From assembly GCA_964406375.1 (NCBI GenBank), contig CAYORM010000019.1:1-51585 (forward strand): a DNA stretch of 51,585 nt, read 5' to 3'. The DNA comes from CAYORM01 sp964406375. Lineage in GTDB: Bacteria; Pseudomonadota; Alphaproteobacteria; DSM-16000; Inquilinaceae. Below the pieces are notes generated by a model. That model had not been told where the DNA came from. It saw nothing but the letters and a program-made list of their open reading frames with translations, and did no database searches. Of the stretch, positions 16,055-24,925 are shown piece after piece. Position 1 is the stretch's first letter. Each line of letters begins with the position of its first letter. The translations under genes were made by a program, and so were the position numbers.

Positions 16055-16468
16055 ATGCGCCACTGGCTGGTGAAGTCCGAGCCATCGAAATGGTCCTGGG
16101 ACCAGATGGTCGAGGCCGGGACGACGCATTGGGACGGCGTCCGCAACTACCAGGCCTCGAACAACCTCAAGGCGATGGCGCTCGGCGACCGGGCCTTCTT
16201 CTATCATTCGAATGAAGGGCTCGAGATCGTCGGGATCGTCGAGGTGGTGCGGACCTACTACCCCGATCCGAGTGACGCGTCCGGCCGCTTCGGCATGGTG
16301 GATGTACGCGCGGTGATGCCGCTTGCCACCCCGGTGACGCTGGCCCGCATGAAGACCGATCCGGCGCTCGCCGGGATGGCGCTGCTGCGTCAGTCGCGCC
16401 TCTCCGTCAGCCCGGTCACCGAGGCGGAGTGGCGGCACATCTGCACGCTCGGCGGCGTCGCCGCCTGA
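16055..16468 (+). CDS. EVE domain-containing protein
   Basis: A 137-residue single-domain EVE (PUA-superfamily) protein. Diagnostic segments are HWLVKSEPSKWSWDQM at the start, GVRNYQASNNLKAMALGDRAFFYHSN in the first third and GIVEVVRTYYPDPSD after it. EVE domains resemble YTH readers and bind modified bases in RNA or DNA; the aromatic cage residues (Trp and Tyr in these segments) are present. The pairing with a YciI-like gene 12 nt upstream points to a shared transcript. The gene converges on hrpB. Confidence 0.93.
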   Translation: MRHWLVKSEPSKWSWDQMVEAGTTHWDGVRNYQASNNLKAMALGDRAFFYHSNEGLEIVGIVEVVRTYYPDPSDASGRFGMVDVRAVMPLATPVTLARMKTDPALAGMALLRQSRLSVSPVTEAEWRHICTLGGVAA

Positions 16469-16492
16469 CGGCCCGCTCATCGGTGACAGCGC

Positions 16493-18991
16493 TCACTGGC
16501 CGCGCGGCTTGGCCCGCGCGGTCGGCGGCGCCTCGAGCGGGTTCTCCGGCCATGGGTGCTTGGGGTAGCGGCCGCGCATCTCGCGCCGCACGGCGGCGTA
16601 GGAGCCGGACCAGAAGGCCCCGAGATCCCGCGTCACCTGCAAAGGTCGCCCCGCCGGCGACAACAGGTGCAAGGTGAGCGGCACACGCCCGCCACCGATG
16701 CGCGGCGCCGATGCGGCGCCGAACATCTCCTGCAATCGGACCGGCAGGACGGGCGCGGCCGGATCGCTGTAGTCGATCGAATGCTGGCGGCCGCTCGGCA
16801 CGGTGACGGCGGCCGGCGCGAGCAGGTCGAGCGCGCGCATCCGCTCGCGTCCCAACGCGGCCGCGAGCGCCCGGGCGGCATCGACGGCCGCGAGATCGGC
16901 GCGCCGGCGCACACCCGAAAGGGCCGCGCCGAGCCAGTCGGGCAGCGATGCCAAGAGCGCCGCATCCGACCAGTCCGGCCACGCCTCACCCTCCAGCCTG
17001 CGGGCGAAGACAACCCGCGCGCGCAACGCCTCGGCAGCCTCCGACCAGACCGGACCGAGCCCCACCGCCCGCAGCCCATCGATAACGGCGGCGGCGACCA
17101 CACCGGGATCGGGCCGCTCGATCGGCCCCTCCTCGAGCAGCAGCGCACCGAAGCGTCGCTCACGCCGGGCGACGACGCCGCCCGCGGCGTCATCCCAGGC
17201 GACGCGCTCGACCGTCTCGATCCGGTCGGCGAAGAGGGTCTCGATCTTGGCACCCTCGATCGGCGCCGCGGCGCGGATCCGCCCGTCGCGGCCGCGATCG
17301 TCAATATCGGCGACGACGAGGAAGGGCTCGTCCGCCAAGGGGTCGCCGGGTGGCAGGACTGCTCCCCGGCCACTCGACAGGCGATAGGCGCCGTTGCCGC
17401 CCGGACGGCGCTGCGCCACACGGTCGGGATAGGCAAGGGCCAGCACCGCGCCAGCCTCCCCCGCCGCGATCGCCTCCTTCTCAAGCCGACCGGTCCGGCC
17501 GGCGCGACGGTGGAGTTCCTCCGCGACGCGGCGCGTGGCGGCAAGGGCGGGATCGGCCCTCAGCACCTCCACCGCACGCCGCAGATCGGTGCCGCCGGCC
17601 TCGGCCGGCCTTCGCCCATCAAGCAGTGCCGCGAGGGCCGCCGCGAGCCCGCCCCGGCCGAAGCGCTCCGCCTCGACGAGCATGTGGGCGAGCCGCGGAT
17701 GCGCCGGCAGGCGCGCGAGCCGCCGGCCATGGGCGGTGGCGCGGCCATCGGCATCGACGGCGCCCAGCGCGCGCAGCAGCGACAGCGCCTCGGCATGGGC
17801 GGCGGGGGGCGGCGGATCCAGCCAGCGCAGCGTCGCCGGATCGGCGCCCCAGACGGCGAGTTCGAGCGCCAGCGGCGCGAGGTCGGTGGCCAGGATCTCC
17901 GGCGTCGCGAAGAGCGGCATCGCCCCCTCGGCCTCGCGCGCCCACAGGCGCCAGCACACCCCCGGCGCGGTACGGCCGGCGCGGCCGCGCCGCTGATCGG
18001 CCTCGGCGCGCGAGATGCGCACCGTCTCGAGCCGTGACATGCCGGTCCGTGGATCGAAGCGCGGCGCCCGCGCGAGGCCGCTGTCGATCACCACCCGTAC
18101 CCCGTCGATGGTGACGCTGGTCTCGGCCACATTGGTCGACAGCACCACCTTCCGCTTCCCGGCCGGAGCCGGCCGGATGGCGGCGTCCTGCGCGGCGGGC
18201 GGGAGGTCGCCATGCAGCGGCAGGATCTCGACCGCGGGGCCGAGCCCGCCCAGCCGTGCCGCGACCTCCCTGATCTCACGCCCGCCCGGCAGGAAGACGA
18301 GCAGGCTTCCCTCCTCCGCCGCCAGCGCCTCGCGGACCGCCCGGGCCACGCTGTCCTCGATCCGCGGCGCGGCCCCCTGCCTGCCGGCGGCAGGCGGCCG
18401 CCACACCGTCTCGACCGGAAAGCTGCGCCCCGCGCTCTCGATCACCGGCGCGCCGTCGAGAAGGTCGGCCACCCGCGCTGCATCAAGCGTCGCCGACATG
18501 ACGAGAAGCCGCAAATCGGGGCGCAGGGCGCCCGCGACATCGAGTACCAATGCGAGGCCGAGATCGCCGGCCAGGCTGCGCTCGTGGAACTCGTCGAACA
18601 CCACCGCGCCGACATCGGCGAGTTCGGGGTCGTCCTGCACCATCCGGGTCAGGATGCCCTCGGTGACGATCTCGATCCGCGTTGCCGGCCCGATCCGCGA
18701 GTCGAAGCGGGTGCGGTAGCCGACCGTCGCACCCACCGGCTCGCCGAGGAGCCGCGCCATCTGGCCCGCCGCCGCCCGGGCGGCGATCCGGCGCGGCTCG
18801 AGCATCAAGATGCGCCGGCCGTCGAGCCAGGGCGCGCCGAGCAGCGCGAGCGGGACGCGGGTGGTCTTGCCGGCCCCGGGCGGCGCGACCAGCACCGCCC
18901 GCGGTGTCCCGGCGAGCGCCGCGGCGAGCGCGGGCAGCACCGCATCGACCGGCAGGCGTGGCCAGTCGGGACGCCCAGGCCCCGCGCTCAC
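16493..18991 (-). CDS. hrpB: ATP-dependent helicase HrpB (DEAH/RHA-type)
   Basis: An 832-residue superfamily 2 helicase. The helicase core shows Walker A APPGAGKTT (residues 36-44), DEFH at 133-136, SATLD, and motif VI QRRGRAGR. The winged-helix and ratchet regions follow, and the C-terminal HrpB domain ends with the family signature YPKHPWPENPLEAPPT. HrpB is widespread in proteobacteria; its cellular role is poorly defined. The start is a GTG whose last two bases overlap the TGA stop of the upstream SLC13-type gene (GTGA), so the two unrelated products appear translationally coupled. Confidence 0.95.
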   Translation of the reverse strand: MSAGPGRPDWPRLPVDAVLPALAAALAGTPRAVLVAPPGAGKTTRVPLALLGAPWLDGRRILMLEPRRIAARAAAGQMARLLGEPVGATVGYRTRFDSRIGPATRIEIVTEGILTRMVQDDPELADVGAVVFDEFHERSLAGDLGLALVLDVAGALRPDLRLLVMSATLDAARVADLLDGAPVIESAGRSFPVETVWRPPAAGRQGAAPRIEDSVARAVREALAAEEGSLLVFLPGGREIREVAARLGGLGPAVEILPLHGDLPPAAQDAAIRPAPAGKRKVVLSTNVAETSVTIDGVRVVIDSGLARAPRFDPRTGMSRLETVRISRAEADQRRGRAGRTAPGVCWRLWAREAEGAMPLFATPEILATDLAPLALELAVWGADPATLRWLDPPPPAAHAEALSLLRALGAVDADGRATAHGRRLARLPAHPRLAHMLVEAERFGRGGLAAALAALLDGRRPAEAGGTDLRRAVEVLRADPALAATRRVAEELHRRAGRTGRLEKEAIAAGEAGAVLALAYPDRVAQRRPGGNGAYRLSSGRGAVLPPGDPLADEPFLVVADIDDRGRDGRIRAAAPIEGAKIETLFADRIETVERVAWDDAAGGVVARRERRFGALLLEEGPIERPDPGVVAAAVIDGLRAVGLGPVWSEAAEALRARVVFARRLEGEAWPDWSDAALLASLPDWLGAALSGVRRRADLAAVDAARALAAALGRERMRALDLLAPAAVTVPSGRQHSIDYSDPAAPVLPVRLQEMFGAASAPRIGGGRVPLTLHLLSPAGRPLQVTRDLGAFWSGSYAAVRREMRGRYPKHPWPENPLEAPPTARAKPRGQ

Positions 18992-20772
18992 GGCTGCGAC
19001 AGCCCGAACGGCCAGACGGCCGGAATCACCAGCAGGCCGACGATCAGGACGATGAGGTTCAGCGGCAGTCCGACACGCCAGTAATCGGTCGGACGATAGC
19101 CGCCCGGCCCCATGATGATCGTGTTGTTCTGATGGCCGAAGGGGGTGAGGAAGTCGCAGCTCGCCCCGATCGCGACCGCCATCAGCAACGGGTCGGCCGA
19201 GACGCCGAGACGGGCCGCGACGCCGATGGCGATCGGCGCCATGATCACCACGGTCGCCGCATTGTTGAGCATCGGGGTGACGAGCATCGTCGCCAGCAGC
19301 ACGATGGCGAGGGTCGCCGCCGGCGGCAGATCACCGCCGAGATCGAAGATCAGCCGTGCCAGCAGATCCGCCGTGCCGGTCGTCGCCAGTGCATCGCCGA
19401 CCGGGATCATCGCCCCGAGCATCACGATGATCGGCCAGTCGACGGCGGTGTAGAGATCACGCAGCGGAAGGGCGCGCACCGCCACCATCGCCGCGGCCGC
19501 AGCCACGAAGGCGATCGGTGCGGCGACCACGCCGGTCGCGGCGGCGGCGATCGCCGCCAGGAACAGCCAGAGCGGCAGCCAGACCCGGCGATTGCCGAGC
19601 GCGATGCGGCGCTGGGCGAGCGGCAGGCAGCCCATGACGTTCGCCGCCTCGGCCAACCGGTCGGCGTCGCCCTGCAGCAGCAGTACGTCGCCGGGCTCGA
19701 TCGGAACGGCGCGCAACCGCTTCTGCAGGCGCTGACCGTGACGGGAGATCGCCAGCAGGTTGACGCCGAAGCGGCTGCGGATCTCCAGCGAGGCAGCGGT
19801 TGCGCCGACGATCCATGTCTGCCGCGGCACCACCACCTCGAGCACGGCGACATCGGCAAAGGGGCCTTCGGCAGGCGGATGCGGTTCGGCGAGCGCGAGG
19901 TCGCCGCGTGACAGCACGCTCTGCAGCGTCTCGGTGTCGGCCTGGACGATCAGAAGATCGTCGACCTCCAGCCGTTCGAGCCGGATGAGGCCGATCACCC
20001 GCTGCTGGCCCCGCACGATGCCGAGCACGACGAGCCGGCCCTTGAGGCTCTCCTCGAACGCCATGACGGAGAGGCCGGCCGCGCGCGAGCGGGCGGGGAT
20101 GCGCATCTCGGTCGCATAGGACGCGATCTCGAAGCTGGCATCGGGATCGATGCGGCCGCGCCGCGTGCTCGGGATGAGGCGCCAGCCGATCGTCACCAGA
20201 TAGAGCAGCCCGGCCGCACAGAGGGCCAGGCCGACCGGCGCGAAGTCGAACAGGTGGAACGGCTCGCCCGAGGCGGAGATGCGATACTGCGCGATCAGGA
20301 TGTTGGGCGGCGTGCCGACCAGTGTCAGCGTGCCGCCGAGCAGCGTCGCGAAGGAGAGCGGCATCAGGATCGCGGCCGGCTGCCGGCCACTGCGCCGGCT
20401 GGTTCGGATGGCGAGCGGCAGCAGCAGCGCCAGCGCGCCGACATTGTTCATGAAGCCGGAGATCGCCGCACCGAAGGTGCACAGCAGGCCCGCCTGCAGA
20501 CCCGGGCCGCGCCCGACCCGCTCGAGCACCAGCCCGATCCGCTGGACGGCACCGGACAGGGTCAGTGCCCGCCCGACCACGAGGACCGCGGCGACGGTCA
20601 CCACCGCGGGGTTGCCGAAGCCGGAGAACGCCTCGGCCTGAGGGACGAGCCCCAGCAGCACCGCCACCAGCAGCGCGCCGACCGCCACGAGGTCGACGCG
20701 CAGCCGGTTCCAGGCGAAGGCCGCCAGCGTCGCCGCCAGCAGCAGGATGATCGCGATCTGTTCGAAGCTCAT
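18988..20772 (-). CDS. SLC13-family permease with two TrkA-C (RCK_C) domains
   Basis: A 594-residue inner-membrane transporter. Hydrophobic blocks at about 1-200 and 400-594 flank a soluble central part of about 190 residues with two TrkA-C-like units (RLERLEVDDLLIVQADTETLQ; VPIEPGDVLLLQGDADRLAE). The first membrane block has NNVGALALLLPLAI and the hairpin signature GGTLTLVGTPPNILI; the second has the symmetric NNAATVVIMAPIAI and GASCDFLTPFGHQNN. Members carry dicarboxylates, sulfate or other anions; the substrate is unknown here. The two-component genes lie 66 nt upstream on the same strand, so regulation by them is possible. Confidence 0.92.
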   Translation of the reverse strand: MSFEQIAIILLLAATLAAFAWNRLRVDLVAVGALLVAVLLGLVPQAEAFSGFGNPAVVTVAAVLVVGRALTLSGAVQRIGLVLERVGRGPGLQAGLLCTFGAAISGFMNNVGALALLLPLAIRTSRRSGRQPAAILMPLSFATLLGGTLTLVGTPPNILIAQYRISASGEPFHLFDFAPVGLALCAAGLLYLVTIGWRLIPSTRRGRIDPDASFEIASYATEMRIPARSRAAGLSVMAFEESLKGRLVVLGIVRGQQRVIGLIRLERLEVDDLLIVQADTETLQSVLSRGDLALAEPHPPAEGPFADVAVLEVVVPRQTWIVGATAASLEIRSRFGVNLLAISRHGQRLQKRLRAVPIEPGDVLLLQGDADRLAEAANVMGCLPLAQRRIALGNRRVWLPLWLFLAAIAAAATGVVAAPIAFVAAAAAMVAVRALPLRDLYTAVDWPIIVMLGAMIPVGDALATTGTADLLARLIFDLGGDLPPAATLAIVLLATMLVTPMLNNAATVVIMAPIAIGVAARLGVSADPLLMAVAIGASCDFLTPFGHQNNTIIMGPGGYRPTDYWRVGLPLNLIVLIVGLLVIPAVWPFGLSQP

Positions 20773-20838
20773 CTCGGGCGGATCGTTGCCGCAGCCGGGC
20801 CGCGAGGTCCAGCAGCGCCTGTCGGCACCGCCCGACCG

Positions 20839-23154
20839 CTACTCGGTCCGCGGCAGCCAGAGCCGGATCACAGTGCCCCTGCCGGGCGTCGATTCGATGA
20901 CGATGCCGCCGCCCGACTGGGTCGCGAAGCCATAGGCCATGGACAGGCCGAGCCCCGACCCCGCACCGACCTCCTTGGTCGTGAAAAAGGGTTCGAAGAC
21001 GTGGGGCAGCACCTCCGCGGCGATACCGACACCATTGTCCCGCGCGGAGATCTCGACATAGCGGCCGGGGCTCGGCGGCAGGGCGCCGACCGGGTCACCG
21101 GCGAGATCCGCACGCCGCAACTCGACGGGTCGGATCGCGATGTCGAGCGATCCGCCCTCCCGCATCGCGTCCCGCGCGTTCACGCCCAGATTGATGATCA
21201 CGGAATCGAGCTGGCTGCCGTCGACGGTCGCGACCAGCGGCCGCACCGGGCAGCGGATCGTCAAGGTGATCTCCGGCCCCAGGGTGCGTCGCAGCAGCGG
21301 CTCCAGCCGGTCGATATGCTCGGCGATGTCGATCGGATGGGGGCGGAGCGGCTGCTGCCGGGCGAAGGCAAGGAGCTGCGCCACCAGCGCCGCTGCCCGG
21401 TCGGCTGCCGCCGCGATCAGCGCCGTCGCCTCGCGCTCGCGTGCACCGAGCCCGCGGCTGTCGGTGAGCAGCTCAGCATTGCCGAGGATGACCGTCAGCA
21501 GATTGTTGAAATCATGCGCGATCCCGCCGGTGAGCTGGCCGACCGCTTCCATCTTCTGCGAGCGGCGCAGACGCGATTCGATTCGGCGGCGCTCTTTCTC
21601 GGTACGCCGGTCGGCGGTGGTGTCGGTGCCGATCAGGACGATTCCCCGCCCCTTCGGAAGGCATCGCGCACGCACCCGGATGATCCGCTCGCGGCCGCGT
21701 TCGGCAGGGAAGAACAGGCTCGCCGTCCAATCCTGCGCCGGCTCGAGTTCGGCGATCGCCTCGGCGACGATGCGCATCGGCGCGGCCTGCGGCCGGTCGC
21801 TGGCCACCAGCTCGTCCCAGCCGCGGCCGGAGAGTCGGGTTGCATCACACTCGCCGATGATCCGCGCCGCAGCGGTGTTCGCGAACAGAATCCGACCAAC
21901 GATATCGGCGACGATGATCCCTTCGCCGGCGAGATCGAGGGCCGCGAGGATGCGCCGCATCTGATCGCGCCGGTCCCGGTCCTCCTGAAGGCTGCGCCGG
22001 TAGGATTCGAGCGCCCGGTTGATGTCGCCGATCTCGTCGCGCCGGCCCGTCCCGCCGACCGGCGCGTCGACCGCACCGGAGGCGAGCCGGTGGATCGTCT
22101 GCGCCGTCTGGGCGAGCGGTCGGCCGACATAGGCGGTGATGGCGAGCCCGAGGATGGTGAGGGTCGCCGCCGCCACCAGGACGTTCATCGCGATCAGCTT
22201 GAAGCGGAGACGCGTTGTCGGCGCTTCGATCGCCGCCGTCGGCACATCGATGACGATGGCCCAGACGGTGTTGGTGCGGTCGACCTCGAACGGCACGAGG
22301 ACGCGGCGGACCGGCCCCTCGGGGCCTTCCACCGTGCCGACCTCGACCGCACGGTGGAGCATTCCCTCCGACGGAACGAGTGATCCCACATGCTCGCCGA
22401 TGGGGACCTCACCCGAACCGGCGATCCAGATCCCGCGGCTGTTGACGAGACCGATCGATCCGCCGAGAGGCCGTGCCGCGGACAAGATCCGCGCCAGATC
22501 CTCGACCGAAAAATCGACACCCGCGACGCCGATGAACTGGTCGCCGGCGAAGATCGGCAGGGCCAGCGAGGCGATCAGCGTCGAGTGGCCCCCGACGGGG
22601 TAGACATAGGGTTCGAGCACGACCTCATGGCCGTGCGTCTTCGGCAGCGCGTACCAGAGCGCGTCCATCGCCTCCATCGGCTGGTCCTGGAAGATCTCGC
22701 CATTTAGACGGATGACCAGCGGCGCGAAACGGCCCTCGGCATTGCTGCCGAGATCGAACCGGCCTGCCGCATCGGCATCGGCGCCGGGCACGTCCGGCTC
22801 GAGGATGATCCACAGGGCGAGCGCCCCGGGGAGGTCCACGAGCGTCGTCCGCAGCAGGTCTATGAGCTCAGGCCGTGCATTGGCGCCATGGTCGCGCCAC
22901 ACAGCCACGGCGGCGCCGACAGCCCGCACCGTCGCACCCATCGTATCGAGCATACGTGCGACCTCATGCGCCTGCCGCTCGGCGGCCTCGATGCCGTAGC
23001 GCATCGCGAGCGCGGTCGTCGTCTCACGTGTCTCCCGCGTCACGATGGCAACGGCGACGACCGCCGCCGCGATCGTGGTCAGGAGCGTGATCAGCAGCAG
23101 CCGGGTCGAGAGGCCTATGCGCCCGAGCCTCTCACGCAGATCAACTCTCGCCAC
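20839..23154 (-). CDS. Sensor histidine kinase: dCache, HAMP, PAS, HisKA, HATPase_c
   Basis: A 771-residue inner-membrane sensor kinase. Order of parts: membrane segment 17-38; periplasmic dCache-type sensor to about 315 (including FAGDQFIGVAGVDFS and GLVNSRGIWIAGSG); second membrane segment about 319-343; HAMP 344-390; PAS about 400-510; phosphoacceptor His547 in GGIAHDFNNLL; then the ATPase with an N box (INLGVNARDAM) and G boxes (DNGVGIAAE, GSGLGLSMAYGFA). The H-box sequence and long PAS resemble hybrid-type kinases, but no receiver is attached. The start is a GTG overlapping the end of the upstream receiver gene by 14 nt. Confidence 0.94.
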   Translation of the reverse strand: MARVDLRERLGRIGLSTRLLLITLLTTIAAAVVAVAIVTRETRETTTALAMRYGIEAAERQAHEVARMLDTMGATVRAVGAAVAVWRDHGANARPELIDLLRTTLVDLPGALALWIILEPDVPGADADAAGRFDLGSNAEGRFAPLVIRLNGEIFQDQPMEAMDALWYALPKTHGHEVVLEPYVYPVGGHSTLIASLALPIFAGDQFIGVAGVDFSVEDLARILSAARPLGGSIGLVNSRGIWIAGSGEVPIGEHVGSLVPSEGMLHRAVEVGTVEGPEGPVRRVLVPFEVDRTNTVWAIVIDVPTAAIEAPTTRLRFKLIAMNVLVAAATLTILGLAITAYVGRPLAQTAQTIHRLASGAVDAPVGGTGRRDEIGDINRALESYRRSLQEDRDRRDQMRRILAALDLAGEGIIVADIVGRILFANTAAARIIGECDATRLSGRGWDELVASDRPQAAPMRIVAEAIAELEPAQDWTASLFFPAERGRERIIRVRARCLPKGRGIVLIGTDTTADRRTEKERRRIESRLRRSQKMEAVGQLTGGIAHDFNNLLTVILGNAELLTDSRGLGAREREATALIAAAADRAAALVAQLLAFARQQPLRPHPIDIAEHIDRLEPLLRRTLGPEITLTIRCPVRPLVATVDGSQLDSVIINLGVNARDAMREGGSLDIAIRPVELRRADLAGDPVGALPPSPGRYVEISARDNGVGIAAEVLPHVFEPFFTTKEVGAGSGLGLSMAYGFATQSGGGIVIESTPGRGTVIRLWLPRTE

Positions 23155-23512
23155 GTACCGCCGCCAGCAGTTCCGCCCGCCGGAACGGCTTCCGCAAGAC
23201 CGCGTCGGCCCCGAAGGTCCGCGCGAAGGTCAGATAGTCGACACCGCCCGCGGCGGTACGCATGACCGGCGTGCCGGTGATCGCGATCAGGCGGACGGTC
23301 CGGTCCGCGCCGCGGATCGCCCGGATCGTCTCGATCCCGTCCATCTCCGGCATCATGATGTCGACGACGATGGCATCGTGACGCCCCGCCGCCACCTTCT
23401 CCATTGCCTCGCGGCCATTCGCCACCGCCTCGAATTCGGTGACGACATCCGCCAGCATGCGGGCGATCGTCTGCCGGACGAGCGGATCATCGTCGACCAG
23501 CAAGACCTTCAT
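23141..23512 (-). CDS. Single-domain response regulator (CheY-like receiver)
   Basis: A 123-residue receiver domain without an output domain. Acidic pocket residues are Asp7-Asp9 (VDDDP), the phosphoacceptor is Asp51 (VVDIMMPEMDG), a Thr follows in AITGTP, and the conserved Lys is in LRKPFRR. It probably takes phosphate from the kinase whose gene overlaps its 3' end by 14 nt. Lacking an effector domain, it must act by protein contact or as part of a phosphorelay. GGGGGAGGAG stands directly before the ATG, so translation should be strong. Confidence 0.95.
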   Translation of the reverse strand: MKVLLVDDDPLVRQTIARMLADVVTEFEAVANGREAMEKVAAGRHDAIVVDIMMPEMDGIETIRAIRGADRTVRLIAITGTPVMRTAAGGVDYLTFARTFGADAVLRKPFRRAELLAAVRGES

Positions 23513-23557
23513 GCTCCTCCCCCGGTCGGTCCTCGCCGCATCGGCGTCATGGGCAGT

Positions 23558-23601
23558 TCATGATGCCGCAGCAAGGATGAAGCGGCGAGAGGAAATCATG
23601 A
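23558..23601 (-). other. Two-tier inverted repeat between PPTase and response regulator genes
   Basis: TCATGAT at 23558-23564 pairs with ATCATGA at 23595-23601, and GCCGC at 23565-23569 pairs with GCGGC at 23582-23586. The outer right arm includes the stop codon of the transferase gene. No T-run follows on either strand, so a role as a terminator is uncertain. Confidence 0.35.
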
Positions 23602-24222
23602 AAAAGCGAGGCGCATTATCGGTATCGGCCGGGCGCCGAGCGCGGCCAGTGCCGCCACATGACCGGGCAGATCGAGATCGATGAGATACCAGCCGGTCTC
23701 GGCATCACTGCCGAGTGGCCGGGCGCGACCCGCGTCAGATGCGGTATTGATGCCGGCGAGCGGCACGGTCAGCCCGTGTCCCAGCGCCTTCACCACCGCC
23801 TCCTTGCGAACCCAGGCGCGCAGCACATAGCGACGCCGCTCCGCCTCCCCGGCCAGCAGGGCGAAAGCCTCGGCCTCGGCGGGCGAAAGGATGCGACGGG
23901 CGAGGCGCCCGACATCGAGGCGGCGGTCGGCACGCTCGACATCGATCCCGAGCTCGGCCGTGGCCGCGACCGCGACGAGGGCGAGGTCACGGCAATGGCT
24001 GAGGTTAAAGCGCGGTGCCGCCGGATCGGCGAGCGCCGGCTTGCCCTTCGCGCCGCGCAGGAAGGCATCGGCCGTGACCGGCCGACCGCACCGCGCGGCG
24101 AGCAGCCGGCACAGCGTCTCCGCCGCGGCTTCCGGACGTGTCACCACGATCTCGACCGGCGTCGTCGCCGGCGCGGAGTCAGGGATGTCGACGGGCTGAT
24201 CCGTCACGCGCGCGTGATCCAC
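23596..24222 (-). CDS. 4'-phosphopantetheinyl transferase, Sfp-like
   Basis: A 208-residue enzyme that moves phosphopantetheine from CoA to a carrier-protein serine. Sfp-superfamily motifs are present: GAKGKPAL, FNLSHC, the magnesium site GIDVE (residues about 92-96) and the WVRKEAVVKALGHGL block. The size fits the Sfp/Gsp group rather than the shorter AcpS. No carrier protein, NRPS or PKS is in the window, so the target must lie elsewhere. The gene begins 9 nt after the IclR-like regulator and is the last gene of a long same-strand run. The start is a GTG. Confidence 0.92.
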   Translation of the reverse strand: MDHARVTDQPVDIPDSAPATTPVEIVVTRPEAAAETLCRLLAARCGRPVTADAFLRGAKGKPALADPAAPRFNLSHCRDLALVAVAATAELGIDVERADRRLDVGRLARRILSPAEAEAFALLAGEAERRRYVLRAWVRKEAVVKALGHGLTVPLAGINTASDAGRARPLGSDAETGWYLIDLDLPGHVAALAALGARPIPIMRLAFS

Positions 24223-24231
24223 CCGCCCAGA

Positions 24232-24918
24232 TTAGCCGGGCGGCAGCGTCCGGTCCAAATCCTCCGGCGGGCCGCAGCCGCGCGGCTCGCCGACGGGACC
24301 GTCCGGCCAGGCCGCCAGGGCGGCGCTGAGGCGGCCCCGCTCCTCCCCCGCTGCGGCAAGGCCGAGCGCGCCTACGATTCTGTCCCCGTCGGAGCGGAAC
24401 ACCCGCAGCAGCAACGGCCCCTCCCCGGGGTCGGCGGCGAAGACGAGGTCGGCGTCGGCCCCGTCGCGCCCACCCTTCGCCGGGGCAGTCCGGCGCTCGT
24501 CCTTCGCTGCCAGGACGAGTCGCCCGATGGCCGTGTCCTGCAACCTCTGGCGTCGGCCAATCGTGGCGCGCGCCTCGCCCGCGGCCGCCAGCAGCACCGT
24601 CTCCGCGTCGAGCACCGCCCAGAACCACGCCGGGCCGCCCGTCATCGCGGCGAGCCGGTGCAGCGCCCCCTCCACCTCTGCCCGGCCGCACGCCACCCCG
24701 GCCGCGGCGAAGACGGCATCGGCGATCGCCGTTCCGGCGGCGAGCCGGCCGCGGCCTGCCGGCTGCACAAGCCCGCCCGAGCCGAGGGCGGCGACGAGGT
24801 CGTAGAAGGAGGAGCGCGCGATCCCGAGCTCACCGACGAGCCGGCCGACCGGCACCGGCTGCGGCGCATGCTCCGCCAGCCGGTCGAGAAGGTCGAGCGC
24901 ATGCCGCACGCCCCGCAT
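24232..24918 (-). CDS. IclR-like winged-helix transcriptional regulator
   Basis: A 228-residue DNA-binding protein. Residues 1-65 form an IclR-type winged helix (ALDLLDRLAEH, LVGELGIARSSFYDLVAALGSGGLVQPAGRGR). The remaining 160 residues are Ala/Gly-rich and only weakly reminiscent of an IclR effector domain, so the ligand is unknown. The helix-turn-helix resembles that of the gene 7 nt upstream (shared pattern EL.[IV].RS..Y, G.[LV]QPA.GR), suggesting a duplication. GAGGG precedes the ATG. Likely role: control of the adjacent sugar-type transport operon, alone or with its neighbour. Confidence 0.8.
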   Translation of the reverse strand: MRGVRHALDLLDRLAEHAPQPVPVGRLVGELGIARSSFYDLVAALGSGGLVQPAGRGRLAAGTAIADAVFAAAGVACGRAEVEGALHRLAAMTGGPAWFWAVLDAETVLLAAAGEARATIGRRQRLQDTAIGRLVLAAKDERRTAPAKGGRDGADADLVFAADPGEGPLLLRVFRSDGDRIVGALGLAAAGEERGRLSAALAAWPDGPVGEPRGCGPPEDLDRTLPPG

Positions 24919-24925
24919 CGCACCC

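Noticed and set aside
20254..22383. Long open frame on the plus strand across the permease and kinase genes
   Set aside because: It is a shadow of two well-supported minus-strand genes, its product is Arg/Gly/Asp-rich low complexity, and it has no ribosome-binding site or family motif.
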